Positions 46,985 through 57,774 are shown, counted from the first letter of the stretch. The stretch is 64,000 bases of DNA from Amycolatopsis aidingensis (GCF_018885265.1 NZ_CP076538.1:2950001-3014000), one strand, 5' to 3'. Program-made: numbers and translations. Notes: a model not told the origin generated them from the letters alone.

Positions 46985-49026
46985 TGCTGCCCCCTGTCTC
47001 GTAGCACGAGCGAACCGACCGAATCCACCGAGAGGCTCCATCCCGGTGGGACCACGGTGGTCGCGGTGGCTTCGACCACCACGGCGGGCCCGTCCAGCCG
47101 GTGCCCCGCGGACAGGTCCCCGCGGTGCACCACGGCGGCGTACTGCTTCTCGCCGTCGAACACCGCCTCGCGAGCCCGGTACGGGACGCCGTGCCTGCGC
47201 ATGGGTGGTACCCGTTCGGCATCGGCCCGCCCCAGGTCGCCGAGTGCGGTGGTACGCAGCACCACCAGCTCGATCGGGGCGCCAGGGTTGGCGTGGCCGT
47301 AGCGGGTCTCGTGCAACTGCCCGAACCGCTTGGCCAGCACCTCGCCGAAGTCCTCCCGGAGTGGTTCCTCGGCGTCGATCAGGTCGACGGTCAGGGTGTA
47401 TTCCTGCTCCACGTACCGCACGTCCACGGCATGCGCGATGCGGCGGCTGGGCTCCGGGACCCCCTCGCTGTCCAGGGACCGCAGCGCCCGCTCCGCCATG
47501 GCCCGCAGCTGACCGGACATATGCGTGGTGTCGAGGTCGGCGTCCCGGTAGAAGTACGGCTCGGCGAAGTCCTTGCGGATCTCGGCCTGCAGCATGCCCC
47601 ATGCCGAGAAGGCGCCGGGAAAGCGCGGCACGACGATATCGCTGATGCCCAGCTCGCGGGCGATGAAGGCGGCGTGCATGGGCCCGGCCCCGCCGAAGGC
47701 CACCAGGTCGAACTCGCGCGGCTCGACCCCGCGGGACACTGTGATGGTGCGGATCGCCTGCGCCATCTTGGCGTTGGCCACATCGCACACGCCCTCGGCC
47801 ATCGGCACCGGATCCAGCCCGAGCCGCTCGCCGAGCCGGGTGACCGCGAGCTCGGCCGCGGCGGCGTCCAGCGCGAGTTCCCCGCCGGCGAACCATTCCG
47901 GGATGATCCGGCCGAGTACCAGGTTCGCGTCGGTCACCGTGGGTTCGGTACCGCCGCGGCCGTAGCAGGCCGGGCCGGGCCGGGCGCCTGCCGACTGCGG
48001 CCCGACCCGCAGGCCACCCGCCTCGACCCAGGCCGTGGAGCCGCCGCCCGCACCGACGGTGTGGATGTTCACCACGCTCATCAGCATGGGCAGGCCCTCG
48101 ATCTTGGCCTCGGCGGAGATGTCCGGCTGGCCGTCGATCACCAGCGACACGTCGAAGGAGGTGCCGCCCATGTCCACACAGATCAGGTTGCGCCGCCCCC
48201 GGTGCCCGGCGAGCGCGACCCCGCCCATGGTGCCGCCCACCGGGCCGGACAGCAGTGTCTGCAAAGGACGGTCCCGCGCGGACTCCGCGGTGAGGATGCC
48301 GCCGGAGGACTGCATCACGTGCAGCGGTACGGACAGGCCGCGCTCGCGCAGGTCGGCACCGAGGCCGGCCAGGTAGCGCCGGGTGACCGGGCCGGTGTAT
48401 GCCTCCAGCACGGCCGAGGAGGTGCGCTCGTACTCGCGCCACTCCTTCGCGGCCTCGTGCGAGAGGGAGATGGTGACCTCCGCACCCAGTTCCTCCCGCA
48501 GGATCTCCCTGGTGCGCAGCTCATGCTCCGGGCTGGCGTAGCTGAACAGGTAGCCGACCGCGATGGCGCCGAACCCCTCGGCGTGGTATCTGCGGGCCGC
48601 GGCGCGCACGGCCGCCTCGTCCAACGGCGTGAGCTCCTCGCCTGCCGCGCTGATCCGCCCGCCGATCTCGACGATGTCGCGCAACGGCACCAGCGGTTCC
48701 GGCTTGCGGTAGTGCAGGTCGTACAGGCGGGTCCGCGGCCCCCGCGCGATGTGATAGGTGTCGCCTGCGCCCGCGGTGGCCAGCAGGAGCACCCGGGGGC
48801 CGCGCCGCTGCAGCAGCGTGTTCAGGCCCTGAGTGGTGCCGTGCACGGCGAACGAGATGTCGGCTGCCGAGTCGATGACCGAGTCGAGCGCGGTGAGAAC
48901 ACCTTCGGTGAGGTCCTCGGGGGTTGTCGCGGCCTTGCCCGCGACGTAGTGTCCGGTTTCCTCCTCGTAGGCGATCACATCGGTGAAGGTGCCGCCGATG
49001 TCGAAGGACGCTCGGTACCGGCCCAT
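46981..49026 (-). CDS. hyuA: Hydantoinase A / 5-oxoprolinase subunit A family
   Basis: The 681 residues comprise the Hydant_A_N and Hydantoinase_A domains. The intact ATP-site motif is FDIGGTFTDVIAYE at the N-terminus, and VDMGGTSFDVSLV (about 284) is the second phosphate motif, both with the acidic residues that the paralogue at 35284 lacks. VAFGGAGPMHAAFIARELG is also typical. GAGAGGAGT precedes the ATG at 49026. It heads the hyuA-hyuB operon divergent from the D-amino-acid oxidase gene. Confidence 0.94.
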   Translation of the reverse strand: MGRYRASFDIGGTFTDVIAYEEETGHYVAGKAATTPEDLTEGVLTALDSVIDSAADISFAVHGTTQGLNTLLQRRGPRVLLLATAGAGDTYHIARGPRTRLYDLHYRKPEPLVPLRDIVEIGGRISAAGEELTPLDEAAVRAAARRYHAEGFGAIAVGYLFSYASPEHELRTREILREELGAEVTISLSHEAAKEWREYERTSSAVLEAYTGPVTRRYLAGLGADLRERGLSVPLHVMQSSGGILTAESARDRPLQTLLSGPVGGTMGGVALAGHRGRRNLICVDMGGTSFDVSLVIDGQPDISAEAKIEGLPMLMSVVNIHTVGAGGGSTAWVEAGGLRVGPQSAGARPGPACYGRGGTEPTVTDANLVLGRIIPEWFAGGELALDAAAAELAVTRLGERLGLDPVPMAEGVCDVANAKMAQAIRTITVSRGVEPREFDLVAFGGAGPMHAAFIARELGISDIVVPRFPGAFSAWGMLQAEIRKDFAEPYFYRDADLDTTHMSGQLRAMAERALRSLDSEGVPEPSRRIAHAVDVRYVEQEYTLTVDLIDAEEPLREDFGEVLAKRFGQLHETRYGHANPGAPIELVVLRTTALGDLGRADAERVPPMRRHGVPYRAREAVFDGEKQYAAVVHRGDLSAGHRLDGPAVVVEATATTVVPPGWSLSVDSVGSLVLRDRGQQ

Positions 49027-49087
49027 GTCGGCGGACTCCTCTCTGTAACCGTTCCATCTACGTTAGGAGAGCCCGCCCGCGTGCAGT

Positions 49088-49135
49088 TGTGCGTGTTGCA
49101 CAGCGGGGGAGGGGTGCGCGGTGTGTGTCGCACAC
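49088..49135. promoter_or_regulatory. Two 15-bp palindromes between hyuA and the D-amino-acid oxidase gene
   Basis: TGTGCGTGTTGCACA (49088-49102) and GTGTGTGTCGCACAC (49121-49135) each have 5-bp arms and 5-nt spacers. Their centres are 33 bp apart, about three helical turns. They lie in the 175 bp divergent gap and are likely operators for a dimeric regulator that controls both sides. The regulator is not encoded next to them. Confidence 0.55.
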
Positions 49136-49189
49136 CACCAGGTAACGGCATGGTGACCGTGCTCCAACTGCGGTGCGTACACCCTCCGC

Positions 49190-49195
49190 TAGCGT
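49190..49195 (+). promoter_or_regulatory. Leaderless-type -10 for the D-amino-acid oxidase gene
   Basis: TAGCGT lies 6 nt before ATG 49202, with no ribosome-binding site, fitting a leaderless mRNA. Confidence 0.45.
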
Positions 49196-49201
49196 GGCCG
49201 C

Positions 49202-50161
49202 ATGAGCGGTCGTTTCGTCGGCGAAACCCGCCCCGACGTGCTGGTACTCGGGGCCGGGGTCATCGGGCTGAGCACGGCCGTGTGCCTTGCCGAGGCCGGC
49301 CACCGGGTGCGGGTGTGGGCGCAGCGGCTGCCGGCCGAGACCACCTCGGCGGTGGCCAGCGGGCTGTGGGTTCCCGGCCTCACTCCACGTGATCTCGAAT
49401 GGAGCCGGGTCACCCTCGCCGAGCTGTCCGCGCTTGCCGGGCCGGCGGGCACGGGGGTGCATCCGGAATGGGGGCTCGAGGTGTCCGACCAGTGGACGGA
49501 GCCGCCGCCATGGGCGGCCCACCTGCCCGAGATGCGGCCGTGCCGTCCCGAGGAGCTGCCGCCCGGCATGCGCGCCGGGCTGTGGGCCCGGGTTCCGATG
49601 ATCGACCTGCCGGTCTACCTGGACTTCCTGTGCGCCCGGCTGGCCGAGGCCGGTGCCGACCTGCGGCGGCGGACGGTGCGCGACCTCGCCGAGGCGGCCG
49701 CCGCCGCACCGGTGGTGGTCAACTGCACCGGGGTGGCCGCAGGCGGGCTCGCGGGCGATGCCGGGGTGTGGCCGGTGCGCGGCCAGCACGTGGTGGTGCG
49801 CAACCCCGGCGTCGGGCACTTCTACATCGAGGCCGTGCCCGGCACCGAGTGGACCGGTTTCTTCCCGCATGGCGACCGGGTGCTGCTGGCCGGGGTCAGC
49901 CAGCCTGGGAACTGGAGCCTGGAGCCGGACCCAGCGGTGGCGGAGGGGATCCTGCGCCGCTGCGCGCGGATCGAGCCACGGTTCGCCGGGGCCGAGGTGC
50001 TCGATCACTTGGTCGGGTTACGGCCGGGCCGGGAGAGCGTCCGGCTGGAGCAGGAACGGATCGGGACCACCAGGGTGGTGCACAACTACGGGCACGGTGG
50101 CGAGGGCGTCAGCCTGTCCTGGGGGAGCGCCCGTGCGGTCGAGCGCCTGCTCGCGCCATGA
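49202..50161 (+). CDS. D-amino-acid oxidase family FAD-dependent oxidase
   Basis: Flavoenzyme of 319 residues that oxidatively deaminates D-amino acids (or glycine and similar amines). The N-terminal FAD dinucleotide motif is DVLVLGAGVIGLSTAVCLAEAG. The C-terminal signature VHNYGHGGEGVSLSWGSA is the classic DAAO flavin motif. It is divergent from hyuA-hyuB, suggesting a joint route for D-amino acids or their hydantoin derivatives. Hydantoinase pathways do yield carbamoyl-amino acids, but no carbamoylase is present here. Confidence 0.88.
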   Translation: MSGRFVGETRPDVLVLGAGVIGLSTAVCLAEAGHRVRVWAQRLPAETTSAVASGLWVPGLTPRDLEWSRVTLAELSALAGPAGTGVHPEWGLEVSDQWTEPPPWAAHLPEMRPCRPEELPPGMRAGLWARVPMIDLPVYLDFLCARLAEAGADLRRRTVRDLAEAAAAAPVVVNCTGVAAGGLAGDAGVWPVRGQHVVVRNPGVGHFYIEAVPGTEWTGFFPHGDRVLLAGVSQPGNWSLEPDPAVAEGILRRCARIEPRFAGAEVLDHLVGLRPGRESVRLEQERIGTTRVVHNYGHGGEGVSLSWGSARAVERLLAP

Positions 50162-50218
50162 CTGCAGCGAGTGGCCCGTTCACTGCGAAATGCAGGGAAA
50201 CGGGCCACTCACAGCAGT
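50161..50218. repeat. Long imperfect inverted repeat before rpe
   Basis: Arms 50161-50186 and 50192-50218 pair almost completely around the 5-nt loop GAAAT. The shared core is GAGTGGCCCGTT. It begins at the last base of the oxidase stop codon and ends 31 nt before rpe. It may act as a terminator, or be a copy of a dispersed palindromic repeat. I associate this core with Amycolatopsis-like genomes, from memory only. Confidence 0.7.
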
Positions 50219-50237
50219 GGGGGCAAGGTCGGCTTGG

Positions 50238-50243
50238 TAGGTT
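50238..50243 (+). promoter_or_regulatory. Leaderless-type -10 for rpe
   Basis: TAGGTT ends 6 nt before GTG 50250. The riboflavin genes that follow may be read from here. Confidence 0.45.
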
Positions 50244-50249
50244 GCGGCC

Positions 50250-50936
50250 GTGTCCCATCGACCACTGATCGCACCGAGCATCCTTTCCGCCGACTTCGCC
50301 CGCCTCGGCGAGGAGATCGCCGCTGTCGCCGGTACCGGACAGGAGCGGGCGGACTGGGTGCACGTGGACGTCATGGACGGGCATTTCGTGCCCAACCTGA
50401 CCCTCGGATTGCCGGTGGTGCAGGCACTGGAGAAGGTCAGTGACGTGCCCTTGGACTGCCACCTGATGATCGAGAACCCGGACCGGTGGGCACCGGGATA
50501 CGCCGAGGCCGGTGCGTACAACGTGACGGTGCACGCCGAGGCCGCGCACGACCCGGTCCGGATCGCGAAGGACCTGCGTGCCGCCGGTGCCAAGGCGGGG
50601 CTGTCGGTCAAACCGGGCACCCCGCTCGAGGACCACCTCGAGGTGCTCAAGCACTACGACACCCTGCTGGTGATGTCCGTGGAGCCGGGGTTCGGCGGGC
50701 AGTCCTTCATCCCCGAGGTGCTGGCGAAGGTGCGCACCGCGCGCAGGCTGGTGCAGACCGGGCATCTGCGGGTGCTGGTGGAGATCGACGGCGGGATCAA
50801 CGCCGACACCATCGAGCAGGCCGCCGAGGCCGGGGTGGACTGCTTCGTGGCCGGGTCGGCCGTGTACGGAGCCGGGGACCCCGGCCGCGCCGTCGCGGCA
50901 CTGCGGGCGCAGGCGGCCGCGGCGTATGAGCACTGA
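50250..50936 (+). CDS. rpe: Ribulose-phosphate 3-epimerase
   Basis: Interconverts ribulose 5-phosphate and xylulose 5-phosphate. The 228-residue TIM barrel shows [58 protein letters not shown] and [12 protein letters not shown], which include the metal His and Asp residues. Ribulose 5-phosphate is also the RibB substrate, which may explain the conserved link to the rib genes. ribD starts within about 30 nt after it. Confidence 0.96.
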   Translation: MSHRPLIAPSILSADFARLGEEIAAVAGTGQERADWVHVDVMDGHFVPNLTLGLPVVQALEKVSDVPLDCHLMIENPDRWAPGYAEAGAYNVTVHAEAAHDPVRIAKDLRAAGAKAGLSVKPGTPLEDHLEVLKHYDTLLVMSVEPGFGGQSFIPEVLAKVRTARRLVQTGHLRVLVEIDGGINADTIEQAAEAGVDCFVAGSAVYGAGDPGRAVAALRAQAAAAYEH

Positions 50937-50965
50937 GGTGCGCTCGGGGAGTGGGCGCTGAGGCG

Positions 50966-52000
50966 ATGAACGAACGCGCGCGGCTGGAGCGGGCCATGCG
51001 GGCCGCCCTCGCGCTGAGCGAGTCGGCCCGCGGCTGGACCAGCCCGAACCCGCCGGTCGGGGCGGTGATCCTGGACGCGAAGGGTGTCGTGGCCGGGCAG
51101 GGCGCCACCCAGCCGCCCGGCGGCCCGCATGCCGAGGTGGTGGCGCTGCGACACGCCGGGCAGCGCGCGCGGGGCGGCACCGCGGTGGTGACGCTCGAAC
51201 CCTGCGCGCACCACGGGCGTACCCCGCCGTGCGCGGAGGCGCTGCTCGCCGCCGGAGTACGCGCCGTGTACTACGCCGTGGCCGATCCGAACCCGGTCGC
51301 CGGTGGCGGGGTACGGGCCCTGCTCGCCGCCGGGGTGCGGGCCGAGGGCGGCCTGCTGGCAGGCGAGGCCGAGACCGGCCCACTGCGCGCCTGGCTGCAC
51401 TACGCCCGCACCGGGCGACCGCATGTGACCTGGAAGTACGCCGCCACCCTCGACGGGAGGAGCGCCGCGGCCGACGGGACCAGCAGGTGGATCTCCGGGC
51501 CGGAGTCCAGGGCCGAGGTGCACACCGTGCGGGCCAAGGCCGACGCGATCGTGGTCGGCACCGGGACGGTGCGCGCCGACGACCCCGCGCTCACCGCGCG
51601 CACCGCGGGCGGCCGCCTTGCCGACCACCAGCCGCTGCGGGTCGTGGTCGGCACCGGCGCGCTGCCGGACGGCGCCAGGGTGCTGGACGCCGCGGCACCC
51701 ACGGTGGTGCTGCGCACGCGTGACCCGGATGCGGTGCTCACCGAGCTCGCCGGGCGCGGCGTGGTGGACGTGCTGCTGGAGGGCGGGCCGCGGCTGGCAG
51801 GCGGGTTCGCCGCGGCCGGCCGGATCGACCGGATCCTCGCCTTCGTCGCGCCCGCCCTGCTCGGCGCGGGTCCGGCGGCGCTCGGCGACGCGGGCGTGTC
51901 GACCATCACCGAAGCACACCGCTGGGCCGTCGAAGGGGTCACCATGAGTGGAAACGACGTGCGGATCTCCGCCGTACCGGCCCGCGCCGGAGAGGAGTAG
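50966..52000 (+). CDS. ribD: Bifunctional riboflavin deaminase-reductase
   Basis: Second and third steps of riboflavin synthesis. The N-terminal deaminase carries zinc ligands H55 and E57 (GPHAEVV) and C80 and C89 (EPCAHHGRTPPC). The C-terminal reductase has YAATLDGRSAAADGTSRWISG and the VDVLLEGGPRLAGGF NADPH segment. It has 344 residues from ATG 50966; GTG 50951 is an in-frame alternative. No FMN riboswitch is visible ahead of the gene. Confidence 0.95.
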   Translation: MNERARLERAMRAALALSESARGWTSPNPPVGAVILDAKGVVAGQGATQPPGGPHAEVVALRHAGQRARGGTAVVTLEPCAHHGRTPPCAEALLAAGVRAVYYAVADPNPVAGGGVRALLAAGVRAEGGLLAGEAETGPLRAWLHYARTGRPHVTWKYAATLDGRSAAADGTSRWISGPESRAEVHTVRAKADAIVVGTGTVRADDPALTARTAGGRLADHQPLRVVVGTGALPDGARVLDAAAPTVVLRTRDPDAVLTELAGRGVVDVLLEGGPRLAGGFAAAGRIDRILAFVAPALLGAGPAALGDAGVSTITEAHRWAVEGVTMSGNDVRISAVPARAGEE

Positions 52001-52004
52001 TTTG

Positions 52005-52629
52005 GTGTTCACCGGCATTGTCGAGGAGCTCGGCGAGGTCACCGGCGTCGAGCAGCTGCCGAACGCGGCGCGGGTACGGGTACGGGGACCCAGGGTGACC
52101 GAGGACGCCGCGCACGGTGACTCCATCGCCGTGAACGGGGTCTGCCTGACCGTGGTCGAGGTGGCCGGGGGCGAGTTCAGTGTCGACGTCGTGCACGAGA
52201 CCTTGCAGCGGTCCAGCATGGCCAAGCTGCAGGCGGGGGAGCGGGTGAACCTGGAGCGGGCCACGGCGGTGGGGGAGCGGCTGGGCGGCCACATCATGCA
52301 GGGGCATGTGGACGGGACCGGGGTGTTCCTCTCCCGGGACCCGCAGGGCCTCGCCACCTTCGCGATGCCGCCCGCGCTGTCCCGGTACCTGGTGCAGAAA
52401 GGCTCGGTCGCGGTGGACGGCGTGTCGCTGACCGTGGCCGCCACCTCCGACGAGGAGTTCCAGGTCGCGCTCATCCCCACCACCCTGGAGCTCACCACGC
52501 TCGGCAGGCGCGAGCCAGGCGATCTGGTCAACCTCGAAGTAGACGTACTGGCGAAGTACGTTGAGAAACTAGCCTCCGCACACCTGTCCGGCCAGGCCGA
52601 GGAGCATCATGGGGGTACGGAGGATGGTC

Positions 52630-52637
<8 letters not shown>
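52005..52637 (+). CDS. ribE: Riboflavin synthase, alpha chain
   Basis: Dismutates two lumazines to riboflavin. The 210 residues contain two lumazine-binding repeats: [12 protein letters not shown]...[14 protein letters not shown] and [15 protein letters not shown]...[16 protein letters not shown] 52005 gives the universal MFTGIVEE start and follows AGAGGAG. A charged tail ([16 protein letters not shown]) is not conserved. It overlaps ribBA by 8 bp. Confidence 0.95.
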
Positions 52638-54533
<1,896 letters not shown>

Positions 54534-54986
54534 ATGGTGACGACCGTGACCGAGGATCAGGTGACCTTCCGGCCGCGGCGGGTGGTCTGGATGTGTACCC
54601 CGCTGGCCGCCGTGCTGCTGACCGTGTTCGTCACGGTGGCGGTGCTGCTGCGCGACTCCGACACCGGCGTGATCTTCCGGGCCAGCGACCAGATCGCCAT
54701 GATCGGCATCGGCATCCTGCTCTCCGGGGCCACGATGCTGTTCACCCGGCCCCGGGTGCGCGCCGACAGCGAGGGCGTCGAGGTACGCAACGTGTTCACC
54801 ACCCGGCGGTTCTCCTGGGCGGAGGTGCTGTCGGTGAGCTTCCCGGACGGCGCCTCCTTCGCCCGGCTGGAGCTGCCGGAGGACGAGTACTACTCGGTGG
54901 TCGCCGTGCAGGCGGTGGACCGCGAGCGGGCCGTGCTGGCCGTGCGCACCTTGCGCCGCCTGCACAAGCAGGCCCGCGGCGAGTGA
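54534..54986 (+). CDS. PH-domain membrane protein after ribH (Rv1417-type)
   Basis: Protein of 150 residues with two N-terminal membrane segments (about 18-40 and 52-70) and a C-terminal PH-like domain (RVRADSEGVEVRNVFTTRRFSWAEVLSVSF). A gene of this type follows ribH in mycobacteria (Rv1417). The function is unknown. ATG 54534 directly follows the ribH TAG, so it is part of the riboflavin operon. Confidence 0.82.
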   Translation: MVTTVTEDQVTFRPRRVVWMCTPLAAVLLTVFVTVAVLLRDSDTGVIFRASDQIAMIGIGILLSGATMLFTRPRVRADSEGVEVRNVFTTRRFSWAEVLSVSFPDGASFARLELPEDEYYSVVAVQAVDRERAVLAVRTLRRLHKQARGE

Positions 54987-54992
54987 ACCGGG

Positions 54993-55907
54993 CTACCCTC
55001 CCGCGCGCTGCAGCTCCGCGCGCCTTGCGCGCTCCCGGTCGCCGTCGCACAGCCTGCGGCCATCCTGGGACACCTTCAGTACCCGGTCCACGGCGAAACC
55101 GTAGGGGCCGTGTCTTCCCGCGAACGTGACGAGGTCGCCGGGCAACGGCTCCTCGCGGAAGTAGCAGCCCCGGTACAGCCCGCCCTTCCCCGGTGACCTG
55201 CCGAACGCGTCGCGGTCCCGCGCGATGGCGTCGTCCTGGTGCAGCCGCACCCGCCTGCCGTTCTCGGTCGTGACGTACCAGCTGAACGCCCCGTCGCGGT
55301 CGACATCGTCGATGGTCGCGTCCAGGGTGGCCGGTTCGCTCGCCACGGCGTAGCCGATGTTCAGCGTGGTCAGCCACAGCATGCTCGCCGTCGCGACCAC
55401 GGCGACCGCGATGGTCAGTCCGGTGCCGATCCGGTTCAGCGCCGTGCGGTACGGGGCCAGCCTCCGCCGCAGGCGCCCCTTCGCGGGCGGGGTGACCTGA
55501 TCATCGGCCCGCTGCTCGTCCAGCATTTCGCGCAGGGAGCCGGTCCAATGTGCCCGGCTGAGCCAGGCGGCCACGGCGAGGACCCCCGTCCAGGCCGCCG
55601 CCGTGGCGAGCAGCCACGGCTCGCTGCGGTCCACGAGCAGGCGGCCGGGCCAGCCCCCGTCGCCCCAGCCGAACAGCCACCACACGACGATCGTGCCGAC
55701 CATGCTCGCCAGCGGGATCAGCAGGTAGCGCGGCGCCAGCCAGGCGAGCAGCACGAGCAGCACCGTCCCGCCCACCATCGCCAGTCCCTGCGCCAGCGCC
55801 CAGGTCGCGGTCGTGAAGCCGATCAGCAGGAACGCGCAGGCGTAGGGCACCGCGAACCAGCCGATGGCGCCCACCACCAGCACGACCCGGTTGGGTTCGG
55901 CGTCCAC
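54993..55907 (-). CDS. Multi-pass membrane protein of unknown function
   Basis: Protein of 304 residues. Four hydrophobic segments occur in the first 140 residues (VVLVVGAIGWFAVPYACAFLL and following), and another at about 185-210 (IGTGLTIAVAVVATASMLWL). A soluble C-terminal domain contains FSWYVTTENGRRVRLHQDD. No family is recognised. The GTG start lies 2 nt after the xth stop on the same strand, so the two are cotranscribed; the 3' end lies 6 bp from the PH-domain gene end. Confidence 0.6.
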   Translation of the reverse strand: MDAEPNRVVLVVGAIGWFAVPYACAFLLIGFTTATWALAQGLAMVGGTVLLVLLAWLAPRYLLIPLASMVGTIVVWWLFGWGDGGWPGRLLVDRSEPWLLATAAAWTGVLAVAAWLSRAHWTGSLREMLDEQRADDQVTPPAKGRLRRRLAPYRTALNRIGTGLTIAVAVVATASMLWLTTLNIGYAVASEPATLDATIDDVDRDGAFSWYVTTENGRRVRLHQDDAIARDRDAFGRSPGKGGLYRGCYFREEPLPGDLVTFAGRHGPYGFAVDRVLKVSQDGRRLCDGDRERARRAELQRAGG

Positions 55908-55909
55908 GC

Positions 55910-56692
55910 CTAGATCTCGAGGTCCACGACCACCGGGGCGTGGTCGGAGGCCCCCTTGCCCTTGCGCTCCTCGCGGTCGACGTAGGCGTCGCCGACCGCG
56001 GCTGCGAAGGCGTCGTCGGCGTAGACCAGGTCGATCCGCATCCCGCGGTTCTTCGGGAAGGCCAGCGCCCGGTAGTCCCAGTAGGTGTAGGGGTGGTCGT
56101 ACTTCAGCGCCCGTGGCAGCACATCGGTGAGCCCGGCGTCGCGCAGCACGGCGAGGGCCTTGCGCTCGGCCTCGGTGACGTGGGTGGAGTCGGCGAACAG
56201 CGAGATGTCCCAGACGTCGGTGTCGGTGGGGGCGATGTTGAAGTCGCCGAGCACCGCGAACGGCCGGTCGGTGCCCGCGGTCTCCGCGGCCACGGTGGCG
56301 CGCAACGCCTCCAGCCAGCGCAGCTTGTACTGGTAGTGCGGGTGATCCGGCTCGCGCCCGTTCGGCACGTAGACCGACCACACCCGCACCCCGCCGCAGG
56401 TCGCGCCGATCGCCCTCGGCTCGGTGGCCTCCTCGTACCGCGGTTCGTCGACCAGCCCGCGGGTCACGTCCTCGATCCCCACCCTGGACAGCACCGCCAC
56501 CCCGTTCCACCGGCCGAGCCCGTAGCTGGCGGAGGCGTAGCCGAGCTCGGCCAGCTGTTCCCGCGGGAACGCCTCGTCGGCGCACTTGAGCTCCTGCACG
56601 CACAGTACGTCCGGGGCCGCCGACTCGAGCCAGGCACGCAACCGGGGCAGCCGGGCACCGATGGAGTTCACGTTCCAGGTGGCAATCCGCAT
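55910..56692 (-). CDS. xth: Exodeoxyribonuclease III
   Basis: AP endonuclease and 3'-5' exonuclease for base-excision repair. The 260 residues show RIATWNVNSIGARLPRL, VLCVQELKC with the metal Glu, the VYVPNG loop, GDFNIAPTDTDVWD, and GASDHAPVVVDLEI with catalytic Asp and His. The ATG at 56692 gives the canonical MRIATWNVNS start. A 21-bp tandem repeat lies upstream. Confidence 0.95.
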   Translation of the reverse strand: MRIATWNVNSIGARLPRLRAWLESAAPDVLCVQELKCADEAFPREQLAELGYASASYGLGRWNGVAVLSRVGIEDVTRGLVDEPRYEEATEPRAIGATCGGVRVWSVYVPNGREPDHPHYQYKLRWLEALRATVAAETAGTDRPFAVLGDFNIAPTDTDVWDISLFADSTHVTEAERKALAVLRDAGLTDVLPRALKYDHPYTYWDYRALAFPKNRGMRIDLVYADDAFAAAVGDAYVDREERKGKGASDHAPVVVDLEI

Positions 56693-56744
56693 GGAGCCGA
56701 GAATCGCACACCCCACCGACATCCCGGCGCTCGCCCTGAGAAGT

Positions 56745-56802
56745 CGTGTTTGCCGTCCACGCGCGCGTGTTTGCCGCTCACGCGCGCGCGTTTGCCGTTT
56801 CC
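56745..56802. repeat. 21-bp tandem repeat at the 3' end of a LysR gene
   Basis: Three copies begin at 56745, 56766 and 56787, with core CGTGTTTGCCG and CACGCGCG linkers. The array runs into the lysR 3' end and supplies its last residues and stop codon. It occupies much of the 85 bp between xth and lysR. Confidence 0.75.
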
Positions 56803-57701
56803 GGACAGCCGGGCAGGCCCGCATCGGCGAGTGCGCGTAACGCCGCGGTGATCGAGGGCCTGCGGGTGGCGCCGGTCCGCCACACCGCGTAGATGTGGCG
56901 GACCAGCGCGGGCCGGGTCGGCACGAGGCGTACGCCATCGGGCACCGGGTCGCGGCCGAGGCGTGGCACGATCCCGATGCCATGCCCGCGGGCGACGAGT
57001 GCCAGCTGGGTGGGGTGCTCGGCCGCGGTGTGCGCGATCCGGGGCTGCACGCCGCTGTGCCGCAGCGTCCGGATCAGCCATTCGTGACAGATCGATCCGT
57101 GCGGCCAGCTGATCCAGCTTTCGCAGGCGATCTCATCGAGTTCCACCACGTCCCGTCCCGCCAGCGGATGGCCGGACGGCAGCGCGAGATCGGCATGGTC
57201 GTCGAACAGCCTCGTCCTGGTCAGGTTCGCCGGCAGGGTCAGCGGCGTCGGTGACCAGTCCTGCGCGATGGCGATGTCCACGGTTCCCCGGTCCACCAGC
57301 GCAATGGCCTCGCCCGGCTCCCGCTCGTGCAGTTGCACGGTGAGCTCGGGGTAGGCCTGGCCGAGCTCGCTCATCACCCGTGGCAGTAGCCCGCGTGCCG
57401 CGGTGGCGAACGCGGCGATGCCGAGCGTTCCGAACACCGCCCCGCGACGGCCGTCCAGGTCGGCCTTCGCCGCCTCCACCAGGGTCAGGATGCGGGCGGC
57501 GTGCTCGGCGAGGCGAGCGGCGGCGTCGGTGAGCCGGACGCCGCGGCCGTCGCGTTCCAGGAGCTGCTGCCCGACCTCGCGCTCGAGCTTGGCCAGCTGC
57601 TGGGACGCGGCCGATGGGGTCAGATGCAACGCCGCGGCCGCGGCACTGACCGAACCGTGGATCGCGACCGCGTGCAGCACCTGGAGCCGGTCGAAGTTCA
57701 T
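56778..57701 (-). CDS. LysR family transcriptional regulator
   Basis: Regulator of 307 residues: LQVLHAVAIHGSVSAAAAALHLTPSAASQQLAKLE HTH in outline, then an effector domain (VDIAIAQDWSP, GHGIGIVPRLG). It is divergent from an APC-family permease, its probable target. The C-terminus ETANARA and the stop codon come from a tandem repeat, so the ancestral end may have differed. TAGCGT 7 nt upstream of the ATG suggests a leaderless mRNA. Confidence 0.88.
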   Translation of the reverse strand: MNFDRLQVLHAVAIHGSVSAAAAALHLTPSAASQQLAKLEREVGQQLLERDGRGVRLTDAAARLAEHAARILTLVEAAKADLDGRRGAVFGTLGIAAFATAARGLLPRVMSELGQAYPELTVQLHEREPGEAIALVDRGTVDIAIAQDWSPTPLTLPANLTRTRLFDDHADLALPSGHPLAGRDVVELDEIACESWISWPHGSICHEWLIRTLRHSGVQPRIAHTAAEHPTQLALVARGHGIGIVPRLGRDPVPDGVRLVPTRPALVRHIYAVWRTGATRRPSITAALRALADAGLPGCPETANARA

Positions 57702-57708
57702 GTAAGCA

Positions 57709-57714
57709 ACGCTA
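57709..57714 (-). promoter_or_regulatory. Leaderless-type -10 for the LysR gene
   Basis: On the minus strand TAGCGT lies 7 nt before the ATG at 57701. Confidence 0.45.
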
Positions 57715-57744
57715 CCGTGATCTGCTTAGAAAATGTCGCTTCAC

Positions 57745-57770
57745 TAAACTGTCGACCCCTGCCACGGTCG
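57745..57770 (+). promoter_or_regulatory. Candidate -10 and operator of the APC permease
   Basis: TAAACT at 57745-57750 is followed by two GTCGAC sites flanking a short spacer (57751-57772). The layout could be the -10 and a binding site for the divergent LysR regulator. The start codon is GTG 57775. Confidence 0.35.
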
Positions 57771-57774
57771 ACAC

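Noticed and set aside
45287..47302. 671-codon frame antisense to hyuB
   Set aside because: Shadow ORF opposite a strongly supported hydantoinase gene.
50937..50965. FMN riboswitch before ribD
   Set aside because: The gap is far too short and none of the RFN conserved boxes are present.
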